In this document: positions 7,834 to 16,850 of the stretch, one piece after another
How the letters are laid out: the number at the start of each line of letters is the position of its first letter
Numbering within the stretch: position 1 is the stretch's first letter
Origin: JAVBME01 sp031552765
GTDB lineage: Bacteria > Bacillota > Negativicutes > Acidaminococcales > JAISLQ01
Assembly: GCA_031552765.1 (NCBI GenBank)
Contig: JAVBME010000036.1
Coordinates: 1-58,615 of the forward strand
DNA length: 58,615 nt
Reading direction: 5' to 3'
Notes under the pieces: model-generated
Databases searched by the model: none
What the model was told of the DNA's origin: nothing
What the model saw: the letters and a program-made list of their open reading frames with translations, nothing else
Position numbers and translations under genes: made by a program

Positions 7834-8499
7834 TCACACTACCTTATCTATCAAACGTACTGATTTTATGCCGCTTACCGAACCGACCGAAGCGCCAAGG
7901 CCTCTTGCCAGTTCGCCGTCGGCCTCGATGACCATGGCGGCCAAGCCGCCTTTTTGCTGCCGGAAAACACGCATACTGGCTATATTTATAGCATTTTCAG
8001 CCAATATCCTGCTCACAGCGGCCACCACGCCCGGCCTGTCGTCATGTATAGTTAAAATAGCCGCCAATTCGCCGGTCAGTTCCACCGGGAAGCCGTCTAT
8101 ATCACTCACCACCACCCGTCCCCCGCCCAGTGACGCCCCGCCTACTTCGCACGTATACCCTTCTTCGCTCTCCAGTATAAAATGGGCCGTATTGGGATGG
8201 ACAAACTCCTCATCGCTTTTTAACACAAAAGCAAATTCCAGTCCCGCCTCCCGAGCGGCGCCGAAAGAATGCGGCAGGCGCTCGTCGTCCGGCAGCCAGC
8301 CTAACAATCCGGCTACCAGCGCCAGGTCTGTACCGTGCCCCTTATAGGTATGGGCAAAAGAGCCGTAGAGGCTTATCGTCGCTTTGACCGGACGCCCGCC
8401 CAGTACCTTCCTGGCCAGAAAGCCCAGCCGCGCCGCGCCGGCGGTATGAGAGCTGGAGGGGCCGATCATAACAGGGCCGATTATATCAAAAAGATTCAT
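7834..8499 (-). CDS. sdaAB: L-serine dehydratase, beta subunit
   Basis: A 221-aa protein with IGPVMIGPSSSHTAGAARLG at residues 7-26, the signature of the SDH beta domain. A C-terminal ACT-like domain starts near residue 145 (ILTIHDDRPGVVAAVS) and is typical of amino-acid-sensing subunits. ATG at 8499 is chosen because GGGGAAAA precedes it at proper spacing; a TTG seven codons upstream lacks a separate site. It is first in the sdaAB-sdaAA operon. Confidence 0.9.
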   Translation of the reverse strand: MNLFDIIGPVMIGPSSSHTAGAARLGFLARKVLGGRPVKATISLYGSFAHTYKGHGTDLALVAGLLGWLPDDERLPHSFGAAREAGLEFAFVLKSDEEFVHPNTAHFILESEEGYTCEVGGASLGGGRVVVSDIDGFPVELTGELAAILTIHDDRPGVVAAVSRILAENAINIASMRVFRQQKGGLAAMVIEADGELARGLGASVGSVSGIKSVRLIDKVV

Positions 8500-8526
8500 A
8501 CTGTTTTCCCCTTTCCCCAAAAAGAT

Positions 8527-8558
8527 GTAAAGAAACCTCCCGTGAGGACACAGGAGGT
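8527..8558 (-). terminator. Terminator of the small membrane-protein gene
   Basis: Read leftward: ACCTCC, 12-base loop, GGAGGT, then TTTCTTT. It lies between the 8578 stop and the sdaAB start. The stem is only six pairs, so confidence is moderate. Confidence 0.5.
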
Positions 8559-8577
8559 ATTTTGCTTTATTGGCAAA

Positions 8578-8844
8578 CTATATGAATTGCAGGAAATACT
8601 CTATCGTACCATTTATCGCTTTCATCACGCTTTGCGAAAGAGTGGGCCCGGGATGCTCCACTTGCCGCACTTTGCCAGCTTCGATATTGCGCGAAGCGCT
8701 TATCACATACTTGCTGGTATCTACCGGCAGCCCCGTGGCATAGGGAATGATATAAAAGATAGTTGTGCAGAAAATATAGCCGGCCAACACAAAGCCCAGA
8801 CTCCACATAAAAATATTTTTTATAAATCTTGCCAACCCTGCCAA
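8578..8844 (-). CDS. Small membrane protein, unknown function
   Basis: An 88-aa protein with one strong hydrophobic segment (about residues 12-36). A hydrophilic tail follows that could lie outside the membrane. The start is uncertain: TTG at 8844 follows AAAGGAG by nine bases, while a longer TTG form from 8886 lacks a ribosome site. No family is recognised. It lies between yigZ and the serine dehydratase operon and has its own hairpin. Confidence 0.45.
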   Translation of the reverse strand: MAGLARFIKNIFMWSLGFVLAGYIFCTTIFYIIPYATGLPVDTSKYVISASRNIEAGKVRQVEHPGPTLSQSVMKAINGTIEYFLQFI

Positions 8845-8934
8845 AACCGCCAACTCCTTTTTCAGACCCCAAGTCTTAAAAAGCAACTATATTTATTTTA
8901 CCGCAAAATATCATTTTATACAAATATTTATACT

Positions 8935-9567
8935 CTATAGTAAAGCTATTTCCGCATATACTTCTTTTTGCACGGAAAGTTCGGCAGGCCGGCTCAAAAG
9001 CTCTGTCAGTAACTCCTCGGCTTTGCCCATATCTTCCTTGCGCAGTACTATATTTATGGCCGCCCACTTGCCGTAAATTACCTCTCCCACCGTAAACAGC
9101 TTTTGCTGGTACAACAGGTTGAGCGTGCGCCCGGCGCCAGCCACGTCTTCATAAAACACACACTCCGCCATCAGCGCTTTTTCCGCCAGCCCCGCTTCTT
9201 CTATCGCGCTGGCGACGCTATTTGTATAAGCCCTGACCAAGCCGCCCGCACCCAGCTTTATCCCACCGAAATAACGCGTCACCACAGCCAGGACATTATG
9301 CAGGCCGCGCTTTTTCAAAACTTCCAGCATCGGCGCCCCGGCTGTTCCGGATGGCTCGCCGTCGTCGCTCGACCTTTGGTATTCCATATTTTCCCCAATA
9401 ATATACGCCGAGCAATTATGGGTAGCGTCCCAGTACTGCTTTTTCAGTTCGCGTATGGCCTGGGCGGCTGTTTCCTCATCGCCCGCTTTTTTCAGGGTAC
9501 AGATGAAACGGGACTTTTCTATGACTATCTCTTTTTGGACATTTTTTTTAATGGTAAGTAAAGCCAA
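8935..9567 (-). CDS. yigZ: YigZ/IMPACT family protein
   Basis: A 210-aa protein. The N-terminal domain (about 1-120) contains KSRFICTL, DDGEPSGTAGAPMLEVL and VTRYFGGIKLGAGGLVRAY, all hallmarks of the YigZ/IMPACT (UPF0029) family. A C-terminal ferredoxin-like domain of about 70 aa follows. The family is linked to translation control and ribosome or nucleic-acid binding, but the bacterial role is not firmly settled. TTG at 9567 follows GGGGAAAAGC. It is divergent from the rnf operon. Confidence 0.9.
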   Translation of the reverse strand: MALLTIKKNVQKEIVIEKSRFICTLKKAGDEETAAQAIRELKKQYWDATHNCSAYIIGENMEYQRSSDDGEPSGTAGAPMLEVLKKRGLHNVLAVVTRYFGGIKLGAGGLVRAYTNSVASAIEEAGLAEKALMAECVFYEDVAGAGRTLNLLYQQKLFTVGEVIYGKWAAINIVLRKEDMGKAEELLTELLSRPAELSVQKEVYAEIALL

Positions 9568-9727
9568 AGCTTTTCCCCATCCCTTCAGCCTGAAAAATGA
9601 ATTTATATTGGTATACCTATTCTACATCTGTAGTATTTTTCCTTGGCGGACTGCATACTTTTATTTTACAGCAATATCTTTGCATTAATTTACACTTTTT
9701 TGTCAGAAAAGTTATTATGTATACAAC

Positions 9728-9757
9728 TTGCAAAATGTTTTGCCAATAATGTATAGT
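9728..9757 (+). promoter_or_regulatory. Probable rnf promoter with overlapping palindrome
   Basis: TTGCAA at 9728-9733 and TATAGT at 9752-9757 are 18 bp apart. The palindrome GCAAAA-TG-TTTTGC (9730-9743) overlaps the -35 element and could be a repressor operator. It lies about 65 bp before the rnfC start in the only sizeable gap upstream of the operon. Confidence 0.5.
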
Positions 9758-9820
9758 ATTTAGAAAGAAAAATTTACATTTTTTATGTTTTTACTTCCAA
9801 TTCAACGAAGAGGTGTTCAC

Positions 9821-11176
9821 ATGAATTATTCGCGCTGGATTTTTAAGGGTGGCTGGCATATCGACGATCACAAAACGCCGGTAAACTCACGGCCAGCAAC
9901 AGACGCCGGCGTCCCTGCCAAAATATATCTGCCAATAGTGCAGCATATTGGCGCTCCCGCTAAACCTGTCGTGCAAAAAGGCGACCAGGTCAAGCTAGGG
10001 CAGCTTGTTTGCGAGGCGCAAGGCTTTGTCAGCGCCAATATACATGCCAGCGTCAGCGGCAAAATATTGGGTATGGAAAAGCGCGCCCTGCCGAACGGAC
10101 GCTGGGTAGACTGCCTGGTCATAGAAAATGACGGTCTCGACACCCCGGATGAAAGCATGTACAAAGAACCCGCGCCGGAAAGCCTGGATGCCCAAGGCAT
10201 AACAGGCAAAATACAGGCCGCCGGCATCGTCGGCCTGGGCGGGGCCACCTTTCCAACCCATGTCAAATACGCCCCCGGCAAAGACAGTAAAAAGCCTGTC
10301 TGCATAATACTCAACGGCATAGAATGCGAGCCGTTTGTCAGCGTAGACCACCGCCTGATGCTGGACAGCCCGGAGCGCATACTGGCCGGTCTGAACTATC
10401 TGATGCGCGCTTGCGGCTGCCCGCGCGGCTACATAGCGGTGGAAGACAACAAAAAAGACGCCTATGCGTTATTGAGCAAACTGGCTAAAAACTATCCTTC
10501 AATAGATGTCGTGCTGTGTAAAGAAAAATACCCGCAAGGCTCGGAAAAGCAACTGGTCTACAGCATCACCGGGCAAGAGATACCGGCCGGCGGCCTGCCG
10601 CTCGACGTCGGCGTCATAGTCAATAATGCAGGCACCGCAGCCGCCGTGGCCGACGCGGTAGAGTACAACAAGCCCATCTACCAGCGCCTGATCACAGTAA
10701 ACGGCAACGGCGTAAAAAACCCCGGCAATTATAATGTGCGCATAGGCACTTTATATGAAGATGTATTCAAAGCGGCCGGCGGTTTTACCGGACCTATCGG
10801 CAAAATCATCAACGGCGGGCCGATGATGGGTTTTGCCGTCCCCAACCTCACGCTGCCGGTCATCAAGAACACCACCGGCCTTCTTGCCTTCAGGAAGGAC
10901 GACCTGCCGGCGCCACCGCCGGAGAGAAACTGCGTCCGCTGCGCGCGCTGCCTCGATGCCTGCCCTATGCAGCTCGAACCTACCCGCCTGATGCATGCGG
11001 TCAAGAGAAAAGACTGGCCGGAAGCGGCGGCTTCCGGCCTCGCCAGTTGCCTTGAATGCGGCTCCTGCTCTTATGTTTGCCCCGCAGGCATACCGCTGGT
11101 ACAATATTTTCGTTTAGGCAAGCAATATACTATGAATAAAGGCCAGGGCGCGAAGAACCCTGACGCCGCAAGGTGA
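9821..11176 (+). CDS. rnfC: Rnf electron transport complex subunit C
   Basis: A 451-aa peripheral subunit of the ion-pumping ferredoxin:NAD oxidoreductase (Rnf). An NAD/FMN-binding Rossmann-type core contains GLGGATFPTHVK and an SLBB region. Two [4Fe-4S] motifs follow: CVRCARCLDACP near 370 and CLECGSCSYVCP near 410. ATG at 9821 follows AGAGGTGTTCAC; an in-frame ATG 12 codons upstream has no good site. It is first of the rnfCDGEAB order found in Clostridia and Negativicutes. Confidence 0.93.
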   Translation: MNYSRWIFKGGWHIDDHKTPVNSRPATDAGVPAKIYLPIVQHIGAPAKPVVQKGDQVKLGQLVCEAQGFVSANIHASVSGKILGMEKRALPNGRWVDCLVIENDGLDTPDESMYKEPAPESLDAQGITGKIQAAGIVGLGGATFPTHVKYAPGKDSKKPVCIILNGIECEPFVSVDHRLMLDSPERILAGLNYLMRACGCPRGYIAVEDNKKDAYALLSKLAKNYPSIDVVLCKEKYPQGSEKQLVYSITGQEIPAGGLPLDVGVIVNNAGTAAAVADAVEYNKPIYQRLITVNGNGVKNPGNYNVRIGTLYEDVFKAAGGFTGPIGKIINGGPMMGFAVPNLTLPVIKNTTGLLAFRKDDLPAPPPERNCVRCARCLDACPMQLEPTRLMHAVKRKDWPEAAASGLASCLECGSCSYVCPAGIPLVQYFRLGKQYTMNKGQGAKNPDAAR

Positions 11177-11181
11177 CCGGC

Positions 11182-12168
11182 ATGGATAATACGCAGCAGT
11201 TCCTGATAACTTCATCACCGCATTTGCACAGCCGCTACACGATAGACAAAGCCATGCGCGAAGTCATTATCGCCCTTTTCCCGGCAATACTGGCGGCAGT
11301 GTATTTTTTTCGGCTCAACGCGGCCTTGGTCATGCTGGTTTCGGTAGTAGCCTCCATGTCCGCCGAATATGCCTGTCAAAAAATAATGGGCCGCCCGGTA
11401 ACGGTCAGCGACGGCAGCGCCGCTTTGACCGGGCTACTTCTCGCCATGTGCCTGCCGCCCGCTCTGCCGCTGTGGATGGCGGCCCTCGGTTCAGGCTTTG
11501 CCATAGTCATCGGCAAACAAGTCTTCGGCGGCCTCGGCTGTAATGTTTTCAATCCCGCCCATATCGGGCGCGCCATATTATTGACCTCCATGCCGGTCGA
11601 GATGACTACCTGGAGCGTACCCGGAGCGCCGGACGCAGTCAGCGAAGCTACACCACTCGCCTTAAGCCGAGCCCTTGAGCACGTTGCGTCAGCCGACGCC
11701 ATAACCCAGGCGACAGCCAAGCTCCCCTCCCTCTGGGACATGTTTACCGGCAATATTGCCGGCTGCCTGGGCGAAACCTGCGCGCCCGCCCTCATCCTGG
11801 GCGGCCTCTATCTTATCTGGCGCGGCCATGTCGACTGGCGCATACCGTTTTACTATCTGGCCAGCGTATTTGTCATCATGGGCCTGTACGCCGCTTTCCG
11901 CGGCTACGGCATGTGGTACCCCATATATCAGCTTTTGGGCGGCGGCCTTATTATCGGCGCTTTCTTCATGGCTACCGACTGGGTAACCAGCCCGCTGACC
12001 GCCAAAGGGCGCATTGCCTTCGCTCTCGGCCTCGGCCTTTTGACTTGCCTCTTGCGCCTGAAAAGCGGTTATACCGAAGGCGTATGCTATTCCATACTCA
12101 TCATGAACATGCTCGCCCCGCTTATCGACAGAGCCACCCGCCGCCGGGTCTTTGGGAGGGATAAATGA
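11182..12168 (+). CDS. rnfD: Rnf complex subunit D
   Basis: A 328-aa membrane subunit with about nine helices. SSPHLHSRYTIDKAMREV at the N-terminus is typical. The SEATPL segment near residue 155 holds the threonine that carries covalent FMN in this family. ATG at 11182 has AAGGTG eight bases upstream; a GTG at 11173 overlapping the rnfC stop is less likely. It works with RnfG in transmembrane electron transfer and ion pumping. Confidence 0.92.
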   Translation: MDNTQQFLITSSPHLHSRYTIDKAMREVIIALFPAILAAVYFFRLNAALVMLVSVVASMSAEYACQKIMGRPVTVSDGSAALTGLLLAMCLPPALPLWMAALGSGFAIVIGKQVFGGLGCNVFNPAHIGRAILLTSMPVEMTTWSVPGAPDAVSEATPLALSRALEHVASADAITQATAKLPSLWDMFTGNIAGCLGETCAPALILGGLYLIWRGHVDWRIPFYYLASVFVIMGLYAAFRGYGMWYPIYQLLGGGLIIGAFFMATDWVTSPLTAKGRIAFALGLGLLTCLLRLKSGYTEGVCYSILIMNMLAPLIDRATRRRVFGRDK

Positions 12169-12743
12169 TGGCTAAACGGCAAAATATCGTCTCTCTTTCC
12201 TTATTTCTCCTGGCCGTCGCCGCGCTGTGCGGTTTCCTGGTCTCCAGCGTACACGGCAAGACCAGCCCGCTCATAGCTAAAATGGAAGCCGATGCCATAC
12301 TGGCCGGCTATACAGAAGTCTACCCCGGCATGGACAAAGTCCGCGCGGCCTCTTACGACGGGCAAAAGCAAAATATAAAAAACATCCAACTGGTAGAAAA
12401 AAACGGCCGCACTGTCGGCGTCATTTATAACGCTGCAAGCGTCGGCTATGCCGGCGAGATAGACCTTTTGGCAGGTTTTGACATCGCCAGCGGCCGCATC
12501 ACAGGGGTCAAGATAATGAAACAAAGCGAAACCCCCGGCCTAGGGGCCAACTGTACCGCCCCCAAATTCACCGGCCAGTTCGCCGCTAAAAACGCCGCCG
12601 ACAGCCTCACGGTCGTAAAACTGCCGGGCGGCGAAGGCAACGAGATACAGGCCATCACCGCTTCGACCATCACTTCGCGCGCCGTCGTCAGCGCCGTCAA
12701 TACCGCCAGGGAGCACTTTGCCGCCACATACGCGGTAAAGTAA
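12165..12743 (+). CDS. rnfG: Rnf complex subunit G
   Basis: A 192-aa protein with a single N-terminal membrane helix and an FMN-binding domain outside. TASTITSRAV near residue 168 matches the covalent-flavin motif in which the threonine is modified by ApbE. It overlaps rnfD by four bases (ATGA) after GGGAGGG, and ATG ATG offers two adjacent starts. The apbE gene in the same operon would perform the flavinylation. Confidence 0.92.
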   Translation: MMAKRQNIVSLSLFLLAVAALCGFLVSSVHGKTSPLIAKMEADAILAGYTEVYPGMDKVRAASYDGQKQNIKNIQLVEKNGRTVGVIYNAASVGYAGEIDLLAGFDIASGRITGVKIMKQSETPGLGANCTAPKFTGQFAAKNAADSLTVVKLPGGEGNEIQAITASTITSRAVVSAVNTAREHFAATYAVK

Positions 12744-12753
12744 GGAGGACAGC

Positions 12754-13359
12754 ATGCCGTCATATTTAAAAGAACTCAGCAAAGGCCTGTTAAAAGAAAA
12801 TCCCCTCTTTGCCCAGGTGCTTGGCCTGTGCCCGGCGCTGGCCGTCACCACCTCGGCCGCCAACGCCCTAGGCATGGGCGTGGCGTTTTCCCTTGTCCTG
12901 ATATTTTCCAACCTTATCATATCTTCCATCAGAAAGCTGGTGGACGACAGCATACGCATACCGGTATACATCGTCGTCATCGCCTCGCTCGTCACCATCA
13001 TAGAAATGCTCATGCACGCCTATGCGCCAGACATCTATGCCAGCCTTGGCATTTTCATACCGCTCATCGTGGTCAACTGCATCATCCTCGGCCGCGCCGA
13101 ATCATTCGCCAGCAAAATGAACCCCTTCTTTTCCCTGCTTGACGCCGTAGGCATGGGGCTTGGCTTTACCGCCGCCCTGGTCGCCGTCGCTTCCGTGCGA
13201 GAAATATTAGGTAACGGCACCTTTTTAGGCATAGCCTTATTCGGAGAAAGCTTCCAGCCCCTCCTTATCATGGTGCTGCCTCCGGGCGCTTTCATCACCA
13301 TGGCCTTTGTTTTCGCCACCATCAACATGCTGCAGCGCAGGCAAAAAGGAGGCGCCTGA
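12754..13359 (+). CDS. rnfE: Rnf complex subunit E
   Basis: A 201-aa integral membrane protein with six helices, homologous to RnfA and NqrD. VQVLGLCPALAVTTSAANALGMG-like text near the start and conserved cysteines in membrane segments fit the family. Together with RnfA it forms the membrane core, which holds an iron-sulfur centre. It starts after TAAGGAGGA and overlaps rnfA by one base at its end. Confidence 0.93.
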   Translation: MPSYLKELSKGLLKENPLFAQVLGLCPALAVTTSAANALGMGVAFSLVLIFSNLIISSIRKLVDDSIRIPVYIVVIASLVTIIEMLMHAYAPDIYASLGIFIPLIVVNCIILGRAESFASKMNPFFSLLDAVGMGLGFTAALVAVASVREILGNGTFLGIALFGESFQPLLIMVLPPGAFITMAFVFATINMLQRRQKGGA

Positions 13360-13934
13360 TGGATAAAACATTATTGGTCATCATCGGTTCGATTTTTGTG
13401 TCGAACATCGTGCTCGCCCAATTCCTCGGCATATGTTCTTTTCTCGGCGTATCCAAAGATATAAAATCGTCACTTGGCATGGGTACTGCTGTTGCCTTTG
13501 TCATGGTACTGTCGTCGACCATTACCTGGCTTGTTTATACTTACGCCCTTTTGCCGCTGGGCCTTGGTTATATGCGTACCATCGCTTTCATCCTGACCAT
13601 CGCCTCTTTAGTGCAGATAGTAGAAATGTTCATGAAAAAATACATGAACGCTATGTACAAAGCCATGGGCGTCTACCTGCCGCTCATCACTACCAATTGC
13701 GCCATACTGGGCGTTGCCCTCTTAAATATCCAAAAAGATTATTCTTTCATCTATTCGATCATCAACGGCTTGGCCAATGCCGTAGCCTACACGCTGGCTA
13801 TGGTGCTCATCGCCGGCCTCAGAGACCGTCTGCGCGACGCCAACCCACCGGAGGCCATGAAAGGTCTGCCGCTCTTGTTGCTGGTCGCCAGTTCAATGGC
13901 CATAGCTTTTATGGGTTTTGCCGGTATTATTTGA
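13359..13934 (+). CDS. rnfA: Rnf complex subunit A
   Basis: A 191-aa six-helix membrane protein and the inverted-topology homologue of RnfE. VLAQFLGICSFLGVSKDIK and LITTNCAILGVALLN carry the family cysteines. The ATG overlaps the rnfE TGA (TGATG), indicating coupling. It forms the membrane ion and electron path with RnfE and RnfD. Confidence 0.93.
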   Translation: MDKTLLVIIGSIFVSNIVLAQFLGICSFLGVSKDIKSSLGMGTAVAFVMVLSSTITWLVYTYALLPLGLGYMRTIAFILTIASLVQIVEMFMKKYMNAMYKAMGVYLPLITTNCAILGVALLNIQKDYSFIYSIINGLANAVAYTLAMVLIAGLRDRLRDANPPEAMKGLPLLLLVASSMAIAFMGFAGII

Positions 13935-13953
13935 TAAAGAAGGAGGTTTAGCC

Positions 13954-14838
13954 ATGCTGGAAGCTGTCGGCGTCCTCGCCGTCATGGGCGGCATATTCGG
14001 CTCTGTCCTCGGAGTAGCCGCCAAGAAATTTGAAGTAAAAACCGACCCGCGCGTCAGCAACGTCCTGGCCGTACTGCCTGGCGTCAACTGCGGCGCCTGC
14101 GGCTTCCCCGGCTGCGCCGCCCTGGCCGAAGCCATAGTGGAAAAGCGCGCCAACGCCAACGCCTGCATGGTCGCAAAATCGGAAACACGCTCCGTCATAG
14201 CAGCTATCATGGGCGAATCCATCAACGTAAACATCGCTCGCAAGGTTGCGCGGTTAAAATGCTCCTATCCGCTGAATGACGCGGCAAAACTGTACGAATA
14301 TCAGGGCATCAAAGACTGCCACCTGGCCGTGACCATGTTTATCGGCGAGCGGCTATGCAACTGGGGCTGTTTCGGCCTTGGCTCCTGCGCCGCCGCTTGT
14401 CCTTTCCACGCCATAAAAATGGGTAGTGACGGTTTGCCGAAAATAGATTATGATTTATGTACAGGCTGCGGCATCTGCGTAAGCGAATGCCCGCAGTTCA
14501 TCATTGAGCTCGAGAACGCCAAGCAGCAAGTGCACATCCTCTGCCACAACCTCGACCGGGGAAAAACCGCCATGGACGTCTGCCCCCAGGCCTGCATCAG
14601 TTGTGGCCTATGCGCGAAAAACTGTCCGGCCGGCGCTATTGTCATGACTGACTATAAAAATGGCGGTAGCCTGCCTGTACTCGACGGGGAAAAATGCACG
14701 CAATGCGGCCTGTGTATCGAAAAATGCCCGCGCAAATGTATATTCCGCTGTGCGCCCATAGAGGGCGCGGCGCCTGTGATCCCGGAAAAAACTGATGACA
14801 CGGGGTGCGCGGCGTGCGGGCTGTGTGGAGACCGTTAA
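13954..14838 (+). CDS. rnfB: Rnf complex subunit B, polyferredoxin
   Basis: A 294-aa protein with an N-terminal membrane anchor. A CGACGFPGC cluster motif lies near residue 48. Several [4Fe-4S] ferredoxin motifs follow: CTGCGICVSECP, CISCGLCAKNCPAG and CTQCGLCIEKCP. An extra short CAACGLC end could bind a further cluster in part. It is the entry point for electrons from ferredoxin. ATG at 13954 follows GAAGGAGG, which excludes the longer in-frame start overlapping rnfA. Confidence 0.93.
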   Translation: MLEAVGVLAVMGGIFGSVLGVAAKKFEVKTDPRVSNVLAVLPGVNCGACGFPGCAALAEAIVEKRANANACMVAKSETRSVIAAIMGESINVNIARKVARLKCSYPLNDAAKLYEYQGIKDCHLAVTMFIGERLCNWGCFGLGSCAAACPFHAIKMGSDGLPKIDYDLCTGCGICVSECPQFIIELENAKQQVHILCHNLDRGKTAMDVCPQACISCGLCAKNCPAGAIVMTDYKNGGSLPVLDGEKCTQCGLCIEKCPRKCIFRCAPIEGAAPVIPEKTDDTGCAACGLCGDR

Positions 14839-14841
14839 ACG

Positions 14842-15942
14842 ATGTTTAAAACACCAGTGAAAAAAATACAGATGAAAGATAAGCCGACAGAAACAAGACT
14901 GCCGGCTTTTTCCCTGCTTGCCATGGTTTTTCTCATTGCGCTCTTTTTCATATTCTGGACCGGCGGCTGCGCGACAAAAGCCAAACAGGAAAGCAGTACG
15001 CATTTTCTCATGGATACCATGGTGCAAATAGATATCTACAGCAAAGACCCGGCTGCCAGCAAAGAAAGCATGCAAAAAGCCTTTGCCCGCATGCAGAGCA
15101 TAGCCGACCGCACAGACCGTTACAGCAACAGTCCCGCTTCCGACTGTTTCCGGATAAATAAAGCGGCTGGTTACAGCCCGGTGGCCGTATCGCCCGATAC
15201 GCTCTTTCTCACCGACTATGTCCTGGCGAAAAAACGGCCGGAGATAAACCTGGCCGTAGGCCCGTTGGTAGACCTGTGGGCCGTAAACACGCGCAAACTG
15301 CCGCCAGCGCCTGAGGCAGTGCAAAGAGCAAAAATGCTTGTCGCCGTCTCCCTGCTGTCTATAGACAAAAAGCAAAACAGCGTTGCCCTCCAGCCGGCCG
15401 GGGCCTTGATTGATTTTGGCGCGGTCGCCAAAGGTTATGCCATCGACCAGGCGGCCGCCGTCCTGGCTGCCGATAAAAACATCACCGGCGCGCTGGTCAA
15501 CGGCGGCGGCAACATAAAAACCATAGGCAGTAAAAGCGACGGACAACCCTGGCGTATCGGCGTGCAAGACCCGCGCGACCCCCAGAGGCTGTTGGGCACA
15601 CTTACGCTCTCTCCCGGCGAGGCTGTCTCTACTTCGGGCGACTATCAGCGTTATTTCGAACTGAACGGCCAGCGCTACCACCACATCATTTCCCCGGCCA
15701 GCGGCTATCCCAGCCGGGAAAACATAAGCGTCACCATAGTTGCTAAAGATGCCCTGACAGCAGACTATTACTCCACCCTGCTCTTCATCCTGCCGCTTGC
15801 CGACTCCTTCTCACTGCTGCGCGACACGCCCCAAATACAGGCGGTCATCGTCAACAAAGACGGCAAAGCTTATATATCAGCCGGTTTGAAAGACAAATTT
15901 ACGCCGGACAAAAAAGGCGGTCGCCAATATGTCCAGAAATGA
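14842..15942 (+). CDS. apbE: FAD:protein FMN transferase (ApbE), lipoprotein
   Basis: A 366-aa protein with a lipoprotein-type signal (hydrophobic run ending TGGC near residue 35). The ApbE domain follows: MDTMVQIDIYS near the start, VDLWAVN in the middle, GALVNGGGNIKTIG, and VSTSGDYQRYFE near 255. It transfers FMN from FAD onto Thr in RnfG and RnfD. It sits four bases after rnfB, so supply of the maturation enzyme is tied to its substrates. A second ATG ten codons in lacks a ribosome site. Confidence 0.92.
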   Translation: MFKTPVKKIQMKDKPTETRLPAFSLLAMVFLIALFFIFWTGGCATKAKQESSTHFLMDTMVQIDIYSKDPAASKESMQKAFARMQSIADRTDRYSNSPASDCFRINKAAGYSPVAVSPDTLFLTDYVLAKKRPEINLAVGPLVDLWAVNTRKLPPAPEAVQRAKMLVAVSLLSIDKKQNSVALQPAGALIDFGAVAKGYAIDQAAAVLAADKNITGALVNGGGNIKTIGSKSDGQPWRIGVQDPRDPQRLLGTLTLSPGEAVSTSGDYQRYFELNGQRYHHIISPASGYPSRENISVTIVAKDALTADYYSTLLFILPLADSFSLLRDTPQIQAVIVNKDGKAYISAGLKDKFTPDKKGGRQYVQK

Positions 15943-16312
15943 CTTTTACCTACTCGTCTTTATCTGCTTTTTGGCTGTTACCGGCTACTTTATTTTTGCT
16001 ACCGGCGCAGAAAATACCGGCCGGATAGTTATCGCCGGCGAAAATGGCGAAATCTACAGCATCAGCTTTGAAGAACTGGAAAAAACAGGGCGTTTCAGCA
16101 AAGAATTTACCAGTGCAGCCGGGCCGATAATATTTACCTTCGCCCCCGGCGAAGGCGTACATGTAGAAAAGGCCCTCTGCCCGGACAAGATATGCCTGGG
16201 CAGCCCGCCGATAAATAAAAACGGCCAGACTATTGCCTGCGTGCCGGGACGGATATATGCTACAGTCAAAACCGCAGCCGAGCGAGGTGAACCAGATGCC
16301 GTCATCCGCTGA
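15929..16312 (+). CDS. NusG domain II-containing membrane protein
   Basis: A 127-aa protein with an N-terminal membrane helix (7-27), then a small beta domain of the NusG_II type outside the membrane. The motif CPDKICLGSPPINKNGQ with a second Cys (IACVPGR) is diagnostic. The gene overlaps apbE by 14 bases. This family regularly accompanies rnf, apbE and Gx-transporter genes in anaerobic Firmicutes. Its role is not established; accessory assembly or redox sensing of the flavin machinery is a guess. Confidence 0.85.
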   Translation: MSRNDFYLLVFICFLAVTGYFIFATGAENTGRIVIAGENGEIYSISFEELEKTGRFSKEFTSAAGPIIFTFAPGEGVHVEKALCPDKICLGSPPINKNGQTIACVPGRIYATVKTAAERGEPDAVIR

Positions 16313-16814
16313 AAAAAACAGGGCGCTTGTATTAGGCGCCCTCTTGGCTGCGGCCGGCATTGCCCTTGGCCTTTTAGAAGCGCAGTGGCCTTTGCCTCTA
16401 CCCATACCGGGCGCTAAAATAGGCCTAGCCAACATCGCCACACTCATTTGCCTATATATACTGCCGCTAAACATCACCGTCACAGTACTGCTGCTGCGTA
16501 TTTTAGCCGTCGCTTTGCTAGCGGGGACGCTTGCTTCGTCTACTTTTTTCATCGCTCTCGCCGGCGGAGGCATAAGCCTGGCCGTAATGCTGGCCGCAAA
16601 AAAAATCCCCGGCCTCTCCCCGCTCGGCGTAAGTTTAGCCGGCTCGGCAGCTCATAACAGCGGGCAACTGCTCATGGCCTGCCTGCTGATAAACAGTACC
16701 GCGCTTTTTTACTACCTGCCCATATTGCTTTTGCTTTCAATACCGGCCGGTCTTGCCACCGGCATCACTGCCGGAAAAGCTATAGCAATACTCGGTCTGG
16801 CTAAAAGCACATAA
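16296..16814 (+). CDS. Gx transporter family protein (Hpre_diP_synt_I)
   Basis: A 172-aa membrane protein with five or six helices. The opening helix pattern GLLEAQWPLPLPIPGAKIGLAN is the signature of this family, which was once called heptaprenyl diphosphate synthase component I but resembles ECF-type substrate-binding membrane proteins. ATG at 16296 follows CGAGGTGAA, and 17 bases overlap the NusG-II gene. It is last in the rnf operon before a strong terminator. A flavin or isoprenoid link is often proposed but unproven. Confidence 0.82.
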   Translation: MPSSAEKNRALVLGALLAAAGIALGLLEAQWPLPLPIPGAKIGLANIATLICLYILPLNITVTVLLLRILAVALLAGTLASSTFFIALAGGGISLAVMLAAKKIPGLSPLGVSLAGSAAHNSGQLLMACLLINSTALFYYLPILLLLSIPAGLATGITAGKAIAILGLAKST

Positions 16815-16840
16815 AAAAAGCGCGCAAATGCGCGCTTTTT
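16815..16840. terminator. Bidirectional terminator after the rnf operon
   Basis: AAAAAGCGCGC, four-base loop, GCGCGCTTTTT. It serves both the rnf operon and the convergent small secreted-protein gene. Confidence 0.9.
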
Positions 16841-16850
16841 ATCCAAAACA

